From NCBI GenBank assembly GCA_958439425.1, contig CAUBVH010000004.1:80592-144591 (forward strand): 64,000 bases of DNA, read 5' to 3'. Each line of letters begins with the position of its first letter. The stretch's first letter is position 1. This document shows, piece by piece, positions 15,635-24,809 of this stretch. The notes under the pieces were generated by a model. That model saw only the letters and a program-made list of their open reading frames with translations. It did not search any database and was not told the DNA's origin. This DNA is from an uncultured Collinsella sp. GTDB lineage: Bacteria > Actinomycetota > Coriobacteriia > Coriobacteriales > Coriobacteriaceae. A program made the translations under genes and the position numbers.

Positions 15635-17934
15635 GTGCGACCGAGCGCGAACATGTGATGCCTCCGCGGCCCCTGATGCCGTGGACGATGGCCCTGTGTG
15701 CCGGCATGTGCATGAGCTGCGCCTTGGTGCTCAACGTGGCCGCTGATGCGCTGCTGGGGGAGCAGGCGCCGGCGGTCGGGCTGCTATGGGCCATTCCCGT
15801 TGCGGCGGCGGTATTCGTTGTGCTGGCTCAATCTTGTGCGCGGCTTGCCCCTTGGAAGCGGTGGCTGTATGCCGCGTCCGTCGGTCTCGTGGCGGGAGCG
15901 GTCGCCTCGGCGTGGTGGGCTGTGGGTGCGCTAAGCGCCTCGAAGGCGCTCGATGGTCGAGCGGCAAGCAGCCTCGAGTTTGTCGTGCAGGGTGATCCAT
16001 CCATAAACGACGACGTGTATTCCTATACCTGCGAGGCACGCGCGGACGGTAAGAACTTGGCAACGGTTCGCCTATCGTGTGACCGCGAGCTCAAGGTCGG
16101 GGCGCACGTGCGTGTTATCGGTCGCGTTTCACGTTTTGAGAACGATGCGTATGGACGATCGCGCGCGCTCCGAGGCGAGGTGCGCAAGGTTAAAGCCGTT
16201 CGGATTTTGTCCGTCGATGAGGGCTCTCCGGGGCCGCTACTTCGGCTGCGAAATGGGCTGCTTGTGTCCATTGCGCCTGCGACCGAACCGGCGCGTGCGC
16301 TCATAGCCGGTGTCGTCTGCGGTCGTTCGGCCGAGCTGCGCGCCCAGCCGGCGGGCGACTGGTTTTCGGTGACGGGAACGGCGCATCTTATCGCCGTCTC
16401 GGGCAGCCATTTGGCTATCGTGGGGTTTTTAATCGAGGGTTTATTGCAAAAGACTCGGTGCTCGCGTGGTCTTCAGCGGGCGATACTGGCGATAACGCTT
16501 GTGGGCTACGCTGCCTTTACGGGCGCGTCTCCCTCGGCCGTGCGCGCGTGCTGCATGGTGTTCGCGACGCTTGTCGTAAACGGCGCGGGGCGTCGCCGGC
16601 ACGGCGCATCGGCACTCTTCGTAACCATGTCCATCTTTGTGCTACTGCGGCCGACGGTGCTGTTCGAGATGGGCTTTCAACTCTCGTGTGCCAGCGTCTT
16701 AGCCATTCTGTGCTTTTGTCCCTATGCGACCTACGCTTTGGGTGAGCTAGGTGTGCCATCAGGCGTTGCCAGCGTGCTTTCCGTCACGCTGTGCTCACAA
16801 CTGGCGACACTTCCCATTACCATTCCTGCCTTCGGTACATTCTCGCTCATTGCTCCGTTGGCAAATGCGGTCCTCGGTCCGGTGGTGAGCGTACTGCTCG
16901 CTGTGTCGATCGTGCTGGTTCCCTTTTCGTTCGTGGCACCGTTGCGGACTTGGGCGCTCGTTGTGCCCATGATTGCCGCCCGTTGCGCGCTGTTCTTCGA
17001 GCAGCTGTTTGCCGCCGTGCCGGGTGCATACGTGAGCGTGCCGCCCGATAGCATGTGGATTTACCTAGTGCCGTGTTTTCTGGCGGTTCTGCTGGTCTGG
17101 TGGCCGCGTCCCCGTGCACGTCCTATGGCGGTGGGGCTTGCATGCCTGATGCTCTTGGCTGCGATTCCGTACGTCTATTGGGATCGATTCGCTCCGCCTT
17201 CGGTGACGGTGCTCGATGTGGGCCAGGCCGATGCGATTCTTATCCGCCAGGGCGGCGCAGTTGCACTTGTCGACTGCGGACTCGACGAGCGCGTGGTGGC
17301 GGCGTTGGTTCGCAATAACGTGCACCATATCGACGCCGTCTTTGTGACGCATTGGGATGAGGACCACTGGGGTGGTCTGCCTGCCGTGCTCGAACAGTTT
17401 TCGGTCGGAACGATTGCCGTGGCCGCGGATGCGCTGGAGGATGCTCCTGCCGAGGTATTGAACCGACCTGGCGTGGAGTATCGGCAGGTGCGCCGTGGGG
17501 ATATGGTCGACATCGGCTCATTTTGCGCCCGCGTGATGTGGCCATTCGAGTCCGTGGATGGCGAGGGAAATGAGGACTCGCTTGTCCTTCTGCTCTCTTA
17601 TGTTCAGGAAGGCAAGGGCCTGCGCATACTCCTCACCGGTGATGCCGAGCTCGACCAAGAACGGGAATTCGTGCAGGAGGTGGGGGATATCGATGTCCTT
17701 AAACTTGGGCATCACGGCTCCAAGGTTTCAGTCGATGGCGAGTTGCTGGACGTCCTGAAGCCCGAGCTTTCCCTCGCAAGCGCCGGTGAGGGGAATCGAT
17801 ACGGCCATCCGTCCGATGCCTGCATCGATGCCGCTAAGGAAGCGGGTGGTGTGTTCGCGTGTACCATCGAACACGGCGACATTACCGTCACACCGACTGC
17901 GAATGGCTTTGCGATGCGATGCCAGCGACCGTGA
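15631..17934 (+). CDS. comEC: Competence DNA channel ComEC/Rec2
   Basis: ComEC is the inner-membrane channel for single-stranded DNA uptake. The 767-residue protein has N-terminal membrane helices with an inserted soluble OB-like domain, the competence membrane core containing LIAVSGSHLAIVG, and a C-terminal metallo-beta-lactamase domain with THWDEDHWGG and GHHGSKVS. The full-length three-part form suggests an intact channel. It is translationally coupled to comEA and followed by holA, the same order as in many Firmicutes. Confidence 0.93.
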   Translation: MSATEREHVMPPRPLMPWTMALCAGMCMSCALVLNVAADALLGEQAPAVGLLWAIPVAAAVFVVLAQSCARLAPWKRWLYAASVGLVAGAVASAWWAVGALSASKALDGRAASSLEFVVQGDPSINDDVYSYTCEARADGKNLATVRLSCDRELKVGAHVRVIGRVSRFENDAYGRSRALRGEVRKVKAVRILSVDEGSPGPLLRLRNGLLVSIAPATEPARALIAGVVCGRSAELRAQPAGDWFSVTGTAHLIAVSGSHLAIVGFLIEGLLQKTRCSRGLQRAILAITLVGYAAFTGASPSAVRACCMVFATLVVNGAGRRRHGASALFVTMSIFVLLRPTVLFEMGFQLSCASVLAILCFCPYATYALGELGVPSGVASVLSVTLCSQLATLPITIPAFGTFSLIAPLANAVLGPVVSVLLAVSIVLVPFSFVAPLRTWALVVPMIAARCALFFEQLFAAVPGAYVSVPPDSMWIYLVPCFLAVLLVWWPRPRARPMAVGLACLMLLAAIPYVYWDRFAPPSVTVLDVGQADAILIRQGGAVALVDCGLDERVVAALVRNNVHHIDAVFVTHWDEDHWGGLPAVLEQFSVGTIAVAADALEDAPAEVLNRPGVEYRQVRRGDMVDIGSFCARVMWPFESVDGEGNEDSLVLLLSYVQEGKGLRILLTGDAELDQEREFVQEVGDIDVLKLGHHGSKVSVDGELLDVLKPELSLASAGEGNRYGHPSDACIDAAKEAGGVFACTIEHGDITVTPTANGFAMRCQRP

Positions 17935-17942
17935 CGACGTCG

Positions 17943-17972
17943 TTGGCGTGTGGTGGGCCCCTGGGCTAAAAT
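17943..17972 (+). promoter_or_regulatory. Candidate promoter of holA
   Basis: TTGGCG (17943-17948), an 18-base spacer and TAAAAT (17967-17972) lie just after the comEC stop and 40 bases before holA. Confidence 0.45.
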
Positions 17973-18012
17973 GGCACGGAACGAATACGAAGGCCTGCGG
18001 GAGGGGAGCGCA

Positions 18013-18975
18013 ATGTCCGAAACCGGTTTGCTGCCGGCATATTTGATCGTCGGTACCGACGGAGTTAAGCGCGACCACGCCGTCTCGCGTATGAAAGCGC
18101 GTCTGGAAAAATCGGGTATGGTCGAGTTCAACCTCGACGAGCGAGACATGACCAAGGACCCCGATATCGAGTCCATTATCGGATCGCTTAACACCTTTCC
18201 GATGGGCAGCGAGTTTCGTCTGGTAATCCTCGATGGCTGCTCAAAGCTCGCCAAGGCGGTCTCGGAGCCGCTCGTTGGGTATCTGGCGAGTCCCAGCCCC
18301 ACAACGGTCTGCCTCATCATCGCCGACTCACTTGCCAAGAATACGCGCCTGTATAAGGCAATCGCCAAGATCGACAAGAAGGCTATCGTCGATTGCTCGG
18401 GTACCAAGCGCTGGGAACTGCCTCGCCGTGTTCAGCAGATGGCGACGCAGCGCGGTAAGTCGATTTCGACGGCGGCCGCCGAGGAGCTCGTCTCGCGTTC
18501 GGGCGAAAACACGCGCATGCTCGATAACGACTTGGCTAAGCTTGCCCAGATGGTCGAGTCGCCCCAGATTGAACTTGCCGATGTTGAGCGCTGGATTGTA
18601 CGTACGGCCGAGGTCCAACCCTGGGACTTCCTCAACGCCGTCTCGGCTCGCGATATGCGGCGTTCGCTCGAGCTCTTTAAGCTCCTGCCCTCCAAGAGCT
18701 ACGTGTGGACTTACACATTGCTGTGCGGTCGCATTCGCGAGCTTATCGTCGCCAAGGCGCTCGACGCGCGTGGGCAGGGTCGCGAGCTGGCCGCAACGCT
18801 CAAGCTCCAGTCCTGGCAGGTCAAGAATCACCTTACCTGGGCGCGTCGCTTTTCGATGACCGAGCTCGTCGCAGCGCTCGAGGGTGCGGTCGATGTGGAG
18901 CTCGCGCTCAAGGGCTCTGCCGATTCTGAGACCGCGCTTTTGCTCTGGATTACGAACATCTTGAGAAAATCGTGA
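18013..18975 (+). CDS. holA: DNA polymerase III delta subunit
   Basis: HolA is the clamp-opening subunit of the clamp loader. The 320-residue protein has the family N-terminus (PAYLIVGTDGVKRDHAV), a RecA-fold domain without a functional Walker A, and an all-helical C-terminus. I choose ATG 18013 with GGGAGGGGAG upstream; a longer frame to 17950 crosses the promoter. Confidence 0.9.
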   Translation: MSETGLLPAYLIVGTDGVKRDHAVSRMKARLEKSGMVEFNLDERDMTKDPDIESIIGSLNTFPMGSEFRLVILDGCSKLAKAVSEPLVGYLASPSPTTVCLIIADSLAKNTRLYKAIAKIDKKAIVDCSGTKRWELPRRVQQMATQRGKSISTAAAEELVSRSGENTRMLDNDLAKLAQMVESPQIELADVERWIVRTAEVQPWDFLNAVSARDMRRSLELFKLLPSKSYVWTYTLLCGRIRELIVAKALDARGQGRELAATLKLQSWQVKNHLTWARRFSMTELVAALEGAVDVELALKGSADSETALLLWITNILRKS

Positions 18976-19024
18976 TGATACCTGCCTATTTGACAAATTC
19001 GTTCTATCCCTTTGAGGGGGAGCG

Positions 19025-19033
19025 TGCTATAGT
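19025..19033 (+). promoter_or_regulatory. Candidate extended -10 promoter of rpsT
   Basis: TGCTATAGT lies about 75 bases upstream of the rpsT start. A TTGACA at 18990-18995 is 32 bases away, too far to be its -35. Confidence 0.55.
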
Positions 19034-19108
19034 AGGCGCTTGCATGACCTCACCGTGTCTCAGAGGTGTCATACATTTTTTGCAAGGAACTCGAAAGGAA
19101 CTCCAGAA

Positions 19109-19375
19109 GTGGCAAACATCAAGTCTCAGAAGAAGCGTATCCGCACCAATGAGGCAGCTCGCATGCGTAACAAGGCTGTCAAGTCCGAGCTCAAGACGCT
19201 GACCAAGCACGTCCAGTCCGCCGTCGCCGAGGGCGACGCCGAGAAGGCCCAGGCTGCCCTCAAGACCGTCACCAAGCGTCTCGACATGGCTGCCGCCAAG
19301 CATGTTATCCACAAGAACCAGGCTTCCAACCGCAAGTCCGGTCTTGCCAAGCTCGTGAACAGCATCAACGCCTAA
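19109..19375 (+). CDS. rpsT: 30S ribosomal protein S20
   Basis: S20 binds 16S rRNA early in assembly. The 88-residue protein has the typical start VANIKSQKKRIRTNE and the lysine-rich helices. GTG 19109 is chosen because AAAGGAA lies upstream and the sequence fits the family start. A longer frame from TTG 19040 adds unconserved residues. It is monocistronic with a strong terminator. Confidence 0.95.
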   Translation: MANIKSQKKRIRTNEAARMRNKAVKSELKTLTKHVQSAVAEGDAEKAQAALKTVTKRLDMAAAKHVIHKNQASNRKSGLAKLVNSINA

Positions 19376-19410
19376 GTTGTAAATTTCACACCACACAGAT
19401 TACGCGCATA

Positions 19411-19446
19411 AATGGAGCCTGTTTTATGGAACAGGCTCCATTTTTT
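19411..19446 (+). terminator. Terminator after rpsT
   Basis: A 13-bp perfect stem (19411-19423 with 19430-19442) runs into a T-tract to 19446. Confidence 0.93.
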
Positions 19447-19458
19447 GTACCGCTCGGG

Positions 19459-19464
19459 TAAGAT
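19459..19464 (+). promoter_or_regulatory. Candidate -10 of lepA, placed for a leaderless mRNA
   Basis: CGCTCGGGTAAGAT ends seven bases before the lepA ATG. That places +1 at or next to the start codon. No Shine-Dalgarno is visible between terminator and ATG. Confidence 0.5.
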
Positions 19465-19471
19465 AGTCCGC

Positions 19472-21283
19472 ATGAATACTTCAATTGACATTTCCCACAT
19501 CCGCAACTTCTCGATCGTTGCGCATATCGACCATGGCAAGTCCACGATCAGCGACCGCATCCTCGAGCTCACCCATACCGTCGACGAACGCGACATGGAG
19601 TCGCAGCTGCTCGACACCATGGATATCGAGCGCGAGCGCGGCATTACGATCAAGTCCAATGCCGTCCGCGTTTCCTATGACGCCGACGATGGTGAGACGT
19701 ATCAGTTCAATCTGATCGATACGCCGGGCCACGTTGACTTTACCTATGAGGTCTCGCGCTCGCTGGCAGCCTGTGAGGGCGCGGTACTCGTTGTCGACGC
19801 CACGCAGGGCGTCGAGGCGCAGACCGTTTCCAACGCGACGCTCGCCATGAACGCCAATCTGGACATTGTGCCGGCCATCAACAAGATCGACCTTCCCTCG
19901 GCGCATCCCGACGAGGTTAAGACCGAGATCGAGGATGACCTGGCGATCCCTACCGATGATGCCGTGTGCGTCTCGGGCAAGACCGGCGAGGGCATCCACG
20001 ATCTGCTGGAGTCCATTGTCTTTTTGATCTCTCCGCCCAAGGGCGATGCGAACGCGCCGCTCAAGGCACTCATCCTGGATTCGTACTTCGACGAGTATCG
20101 TGGTGTCGTCGCCACGGTGCGCGTCTTTGACGGCTCTATCAAAAAGGGCGATACCCTGCTTATGATGCAGGTCAAGGGCGACTTTTTGGTCGACGGCGTG
20201 GGCGTCAAGCGTCCTGCCGAGACCCCGGTCGACGCGCTGACGGTCGGCGAGGTTGGCTATGTGGTCACGGGTCTGAAGGACCCCGAGGCTGTGCGCGTGG
20301 GCGATACCCTTACGTGGGCCTCGAACCCCTGTCCCGAGCCTCTGCCGGGCTACCGCGAGGCCAAGCCCATGGTCTACACGGGCCTGTTCCCGATCGACAA
20401 CAAGGACTACGAGAACCTGCGCGACGCGCTCGATAAGCTGCACGTCAACGATCCGTCGTTGGTGTGGGAGCCCGAGACGTCGGTGGCGCTCGGCTTTGGC
20501 TTTCGCGTGGGCTTCCTGGGCCTGCTGCACATGGAAGTCGTCAAGGAACGCCTGGAGCGCGAGTTCAACCTGGACCTCATTGCCACGAGTCCCTCGGTCG
20601 ACTATCACGTCTACAAGACCGACGGCGAAATGATCGATGTCCGCAGTCCGCAGGACCTTCCCGAGGCCACGCGCATCGAACGTATCGAGGAACCCTACCT
20701 CAAGGCAAAGATCATCTGTCCGCCTGAGTACACGGGTGCCGTCATGCAGCTCGCCATCGAGCACCGCGGCGTCACAACCGACATGATCCACCTGACGAGC
20801 AAATCGGTCGAGATGCGCTTCGATATGCCGCTCGCCGAGCTCATCTTGGACTTCTTTGACCAGCTCAAGAGCCGTACCAAGGGCTATGCTTCGCTCGATT
20901 ACGAGTTCAACGAGTATCGTCCCTCCGAGCTCGTCAAGCTCGACATCCTGCTTTCGGGCGACGAGGTGGACGCGCTGTCGTTTATCGTCCATAAGGACAA
21001 GGCATATGGCCTGGCCCGTGGCCTGTGCGACAAGCTCAAGGAGATCATCCCGCGTCAGCTGTTCGAGGTGCCCATCCAGGGTGCTATCGGCAACAAGATC
21101 ATCGCCCGTTCCACCGTCAAGGCGCGTCGCAAGGACGTTCTTGCCAAGTGCTACGGCGGCGATATCTCGCGTAAGCGCAAGCTGCTCGAGAAGCAGAAAG
21201 AGGGCAAGAAGCGTATGAAGGCCATCGGATCGGTCGAGGTCCCGCAGGAGGCCTTTATGGCGATCCTCAAGGTGGACGAGTAG
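19472..21283 (+). CDS. lepA: Elongation factor 4 (LepA)
   Basis: LepA is a ribosome-associated GTPase implicated in back-translocation or 30S biogenesis. The 603-residue protein shows G1 AHIDHGKST, G3 DTPGHVDF and G4 NKIDLP, and the LepA-specific C-terminus CYGGDISRKRKLL. ATG 19472 is chosen; the frame extends back to 19412 but only through the rpsT terminator. It heads a tight cluster with dusB and hemW. Confidence 0.96.
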   Translation: MNTSIDISHIRNFSIVAHIDHGKSTISDRILELTHTVDERDMESQLLDTMDIERERGITIKSNAVRVSYDADDGETYQFNLIDTPGHVDFTYEVSRSLAACEGAVLVVDATQGVEAQTVSNATLAMNANLDIVPAINKIDLPSAHPDEVKTEIEDDLAIPTDDAVCVSGKTGEGIHDLLESIVFLISPPKGDANAPLKALILDSYFDEYRGVVATVRVFDGSIKKGDTLLMMQVKGDFLVDGVGVKRPAETPVDALTVGEVGYVVTGLKDPEAVRVGDTLTWASNPCPEPLPGYREAKPMVYTGLFPIDNKDYENLRDALDKLHVNDPSLVWEPETSVALGFGFRVGFLGLLHMEVVKERLEREFNLDLIATSPSVDYHVYKTDGEMIDVRSPQDLPEATRIERIEEPYLKAKIICPPEYTGAVMQLAIEHRGVTTDMIHLTSKSVEMRFDMPLAELILDFFDQLKSRTKGYASLDYEFNEYRPSELVKLDILLSGDEVDALSFIVHKDKAYGLARGLCDKLKEIIPRQLFEVPIQGAIGNKIIARSTVKARRKDVLAKCYGGDISRKRKLLEKQKEGKKRMKAIGSVEVPQEAFMAILKVDE

Positions 21284-21287
21284 GTCT

Positions 21288-22331
21288 ATGGCTCTTTCCG
21301 AATATAGTCTGCGGCTGCTGGGCGCCTATGCCGAGCAGCCGTTCCTTATGGCTCCCATGGCGGGCGTGACCGACCCTGCCTATCGCATCATGTGTCGCCG
21401 CCGCGGTGCCAACCTTGCCTACAGCGAGATGGTGAGCGTGGCGGGTCTTGCCTATGCCAGCAACAAGACCTGGCGCCTGGTGCTACCGGCCGACGAGGAG
21501 CAGCAGATTTGCGTGCAGCTCTTTGGCTCCAAGCCCGATCAGTTTGCGAGTGCCGTCGCCGCCGTCGAGGAGCGCGTTGACGATCGCCTGTCGCTCATCG
21601 ATATCAATATGGCATGCCCCGCCCGCAAGGTTGTCACCAAGGGCGAGGGTTCGGCGCTCATGCGCACGCCCGACCTGGCCGAGAAGATCGTCGAGGCCAC
21701 GGTGGGCGCGGCGCACGTGCCCGTGACCGTCAAGATTCGCAAGGGCTTTTATGCCGAGGACCGCAATGCCGCGACATTTGCCCAGATGCTTGAGGGCGCA
21801 GGGGCTGCCGCAGTCGCCGTGCATGGTCGTTGCGCCACGCAGCTCTACACGGGCCAGGCCGATTGGTCGGTCGTCGATGAGGTTGCCGACGCTGTCGAGA
21901 TTCCCGTGATTGGTTCGGGCGATGTGTTCTCGGCCGAGGACGCTGCTGAGCATCTGCACGGCTCGGGTGCCAGCGCGGTGTTTATCGCGCGCGGCATCTA
22001 CGGCAATCCGTGGGTGTTCGGCGATGCTCGCGCCCTTGCGCTCGATGGCACGCCGGTTCCTTCTCGCTCCTCGGTCGAGCGCCTGGAGGCTCTGCGCGAG
22101 CACCTGACGTTGACGCACGAGCTTCTGCCGCTCATGTCGCGTGCTCGCACGTACGCAAGCTGGTACTTAAAGGGCATGCCCCATGCCGCCGCCTGGCGCG
22201 CTCAGGTGGTGCGTTGCTCTACGTACGAGGAGTTTATGGCGCTGGTCGATGATATCGAGCGCGACGTGGTGGCCTGCGAGGCCGCGCTTGCCGCCGGCGA
22301 GTCGGTGCCTGCTCATCCGCTGGAGGCCTAA
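21288..22331 (+). CDS. dusB: tRNA-dihydrouridine synthase
   Basis: This FMN enzyme reduces uridine to dihydrouridine in tRNA. The 347-residue protein has the N-terminal LMAPMAGVTDPAYR and the catalytic cysteine in INMACPARKVVTKGEGSAL, where the usual NxGCP is NMACP. HGRCATQLYTGQADW and GSGDVFSAEDA are further Dus signatures. It starts four bases after lepA. Confidence 0.93.
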   Translation: MALSEYSLRLLGAYAEQPFLMAPMAGVTDPAYRIMCRRRGANLAYSEMVSVAGLAYASNKTWRLVLPADEEQQICVQLFGSKPDQFASAVAAVEERVDDRLSLIDINMACPARKVVTKGEGSALMRTPDLAEKIVEATVGAAHVPVTVKIRKGFYAEDRNAATFAQMLEGAGAAAVAVHGRCATQLYTGQADWSVVDEVADAVEIPVIGSGDVFSAEDAAEHLHGSGASAVFIARGIYGNPWVFGDARALALDGTPVPSRSSVERLEALREHLTLTHELLPLMSRARTYASWYLKGMPHAAAWRAQVVRCSTYEEFMALVDDIERDVVACEAALAAGESVPAHPLEA

Positions 22332-22333
22332 CG

Positions 22334-23566
22334 GTGGCCGTTACCGCGCTGTACGTGCACGTGCCGTTTTGCGCTCAAAAGTGCCGGTACTGCGACTTTG
22401 ACTCGCGCAGCTTTGCTGCGTGTGATTTGGATGCCGCGCTTGATTCCTATTTTGAGCAGTTGTATGCGCGCCTCGATTCCTTTAGCGACGCCGGGGCGCT
22501 TGCGCAGGTCCGCACGGTCTATACTGGCGGCGGCACGCCGTCACTTGCTGGGGAGCGCCTGGTGGAACTTGCCCGTCGTATCTCCATGTGGTGCAAACCC
22601 GTTGAATATACTTGCGAAGCCAATCCTGAGTCCCTGACCGCTGAGCTCGCCACCGCGCTTGCCGAGGCGGGTGTCACGCGCATCTCTCTGGGCGTGCAAA
22701 CCCTCGACAATACCGAGCTGGCTGCTATTGGCCGCATTCACGATGCCAATCGGGCACTTGCGGCTATCGCGACGGTGAAGGACGCTGGCCTCGATGTGTC
22801 GTGCGACCTGATGTGCGGCCTTCCCGGGCAGACGGCCGCAAGCTGGCGGAGCACGCTCGATGGCGTGCTGGCGGCGGCGCCGCATCATGTGTCGATCTAC
22901 CCGCTCACGCTTGAGGAGGGGACGCCCCTTTATCGCATGGCGTGCCGCGACGAGTCGCTCGAGCCCGACGAGGATTTTCAGGCTTCGTGCATGGACGCGG
23001 CGCGTGAGCGCCTGGGTACGGCCGGCTATCATCCGTATGAGGTGGCAAGCTACGCGCTCGACGGCCATGAGTGCGCCCATAACATTGCCTACTGGACTGG
23101 ACAGGGCTATTTGGGTCTAGGACGCTCTGCCGCGGGCATGCTCGATGCTGAGGATTTCGATCGCCTGGCTAAGTTGTTCCCCGGCGTGTCTTCTCGAGGC
23201 GATGCGTACCGCGTGCGTCTGGTGCAACGTGACGATGACGCGACGGCGTTCGAGGCCGAATATCTGTCGCAGCGCGAGGCTGTCGCCGAAGACTTGATGC
23301 TCGCTTGTCGCATGACGCGCGGTGTCGCGTCCGACCTGTTGGTTCGTGCAGCGTGCGTCATCCCAACGGGCGAGCTGGCAGCTGCCTGCGATCGCTCGCT
23401 CGAATTGGGTCTTGCCACTTGGGTGCCCGAGACACTCTGGGGTCATGAGGGACCCTTCACTTCGGCAGATGTCGTCGCGGGCCATGTTCGAGCTCGTCTG
23501 GCGCCGACCCATCTGGGCTGGCTCGATGGAAATGTTCTGTTCGAGCTGTTTTGGGATCTAGCTTAG
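22334..23566 (+). CDS. hemW: HemW-like radical SAM heme chaperone (coproporphyrinogen oxidase-like)
   Basis: HemW binds heme and a 4Fe-4S cluster and delivers heme to acceptors. The cluster motif is CAQKCRYCDF near residue 12. VRTVYTGGGTPS and GLPGQTAASW follow the HemN/HemW family. The 410-residue length and the single-cluster N-terminus, without the HemN N-terminal extension, favour HemW over true HemN. The GTG start lies two bases after dusB. Confidence 0.85.
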   Translation: MAVTALYVHVPFCAQKCRYCDFDSRSFAACDLDAALDSYFEQLYARLDSFSDAGALAQVRTVYTGGGTPSLAGERLVELARRISMWCKPVEYTCEANPESLTAELATALAEAGVTRISLGVQTLDNTELAAIGRIHDANRALAAIATVKDAGLDVSCDLMCGLPGQTAASWRSTLDGVLAAAPHHVSIYPLTLEEGTPLYRMACRDESLEPDEDFQASCMDAARERLGTAGYHPYEVASYALDGHECAHNIAYWTGQGYLGLGRSAAGMLDAEDFDRLAKLFPGVSSRGDAYRVRLVQRDDDATAFEAEYLSQREAVAEDLMLACRMTRGVASDLLVRAACVIPTGELAAACDRSLELGLATWVPETLWGHEGPFTSADVVAGHVRARLAPTHLGWLDGNVLFELFWDLA

Positions 23567-23576
23567 GCCGCTCGGG

Positions 23577-23582
23577 TAGAAT
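23577..23582 (+). promoter_or_regulatory. Candidate -10 upstream of the first dnaJ-type gene
   Basis: CCGCTCGGGTAGAAT matches the lepA upstream sequence CCGCTCGGGTAAGAT in the 11 bases before the hexamer diverges. No -35 is seen. I found no inverted repeat of the CIRCE type. Confidence 0.45.
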
Positions 23583-23624
23583 TACCGGAATATATACGCT
23601 GCTGTGAGCAGGAGGTTGCCGCGC

Positions 23625-24728
23625 ATGGCGACGATGAACGAAAAAGATTATTACGAGATTCTGGGTGTCTCCAAGGACGCCACCTCGCGTGATATTCAAA
23701 AGGCCTTCCAGCAAAAGGCCCGTAAGCTCCATCCGGACGTCAATAAAGGGCCGGATGCCGAGGAAAAGTTTAAAGAGGTTTCCGAGGCCTACGCCGTGCT
23801 TTCGGATGAGCAAAAACGTGCGCGCTACGACGCCATGCGTTCTGGCAATCCCTTTGCCGGTGCTCCTACGGCTTCGCCCTATGGTGGCGGCTACGCCGGC
23901 AGCACGGGCTATGGCAATCCCTTTGAGGGCGGCTTTCCCTTTGGTGGCGCTTGGGGCCAGCAGCGTCGCGGCCAGGCTGCCTACAATCCCGAGAACGGCG
24001 CCAACGTGGTCGTCGATATCAAACTCGACGCCAAGGAGGCCAAGGGCGGTGCCCGCAAGACCGTCCGCTACACGCGCTTCGATACCTGTGGTCACTGCGG
24101 CGGCTCGGGCTCTGTTTCGTCCGAGCATGCACATACCTGCCCGAGCTGCGGTGGCCGCGGCCACATCGACGTCGACCTGTCCTTCCTGTTTGGTGCGGGC
24201 ACGTTCCAGTCGGTCTGCCCCGAGTGCGGCGGTTCCGGTAAGGTCGTGGCCGACCCCTGCCCCGATTGCGGTGGCAGCGGGCGAACCCGTGTGACCTCCG
24301 AGCAGACGATTGAGTTTCCTGCCGGCACGCATGACGGCGACGAGGTCCGCATTGGCGGCATGGGTCATGCTGGCACCAACGGTGCCGCGGGCGGCGACCT
24401 GGTCGGCCGCGCCCATGTTGAGGCCGAGCGCTTGGAAGGCAAAGCTCGTACTGGCTTTTACTTGATGGGCATTGTGGCGCCGTTTTTGGTGCTGTCGGCC
24501 ATCTCGGGCGTGTTCTCGGCCTTTGCCGTGATGTGCTTTATTCCGTTTACCATGGGCCTGTTCATGGTGCTTTCGGACGGTGTGCTTCATCGCAGCCTGC
24601 TGTGGTGGAAGCGCGGTGCGATGCAGTTTGCCAACGGTTTTGCCAACGGCTTCATGTTCGCGCTCGTGTCGGTTTGGTTCGCGAGCTGCTCGCAACGGGC
24701 CATGCTTTCGCCGTATCAAATGCAATAA
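23625..24728 (+). CDS. DnaJ-type co-chaperone with C-terminal membrane helices
   Basis: The 367-residue protein starts as a type I DnaJ: J domain with HPD near residue 37, a G/F-rich linker, and four CxxCGGxG zinc motifs (about residues 155-222: CGHCGGSG, CPSCGGRG, CPECGGSG, CPDCGGSG). A short beta-domain stretch follows. From about residue 276 the canonical second client-binding and dimerisation domain is replaced by two close hydrophobic helices and a third near residue 350. This implies a membrane-bound J protein with a cytosolic J domain. GGAGG precedes ATG 23625. A canonical dnaJ follows 81 bases downstream. Confidence 0.85.
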   Translation: MATMNEKDYYEILGVSKDATSRDIQKAFQQKARKLHPDVNKGPDAEEKFKEVSEAYAVLSDEQKRARYDAMRSGNPFAGAPTASPYGGGYAGSTGYGNPFEGGFPFGGAWGQQRRGQAAYNPENGANVVVDIKLDAKEAKGGARKTVRYTRFDTCGHCGGSGSVSSEHAHTCPSCGGRGHIDVDLSFLFGAGTFQSVCPECGGSGKVVADPCPDCGGSGRTRVTSEQTIEFPAGTHDGDEVRIGGMGHAGTNGAAGGDLVGRAHVEAERLEGKARTGFYLMGIVAPFLVLSAISGVFSAFAVMCFIPFTMGLFMVLSDGVLHRSLLWWKRGAMQFANGFANGFMFALVSVWFASCSQRAMLSPYQMQ

Positions 24729-24809
24729 CATCAAACCCTTTGTTTGCGGTCGGCCCAGCCTGGGTATAGGACGCACTGTGACAATAATGAAAGTTGGAAG
24801 GATTCGGTC

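Noticed and set aside
18990..18995. TTGACA before rpsT
   Set aside because: No -10 lies at 16-18 bases. The TATAGT used by rpsT is 32 bases away.
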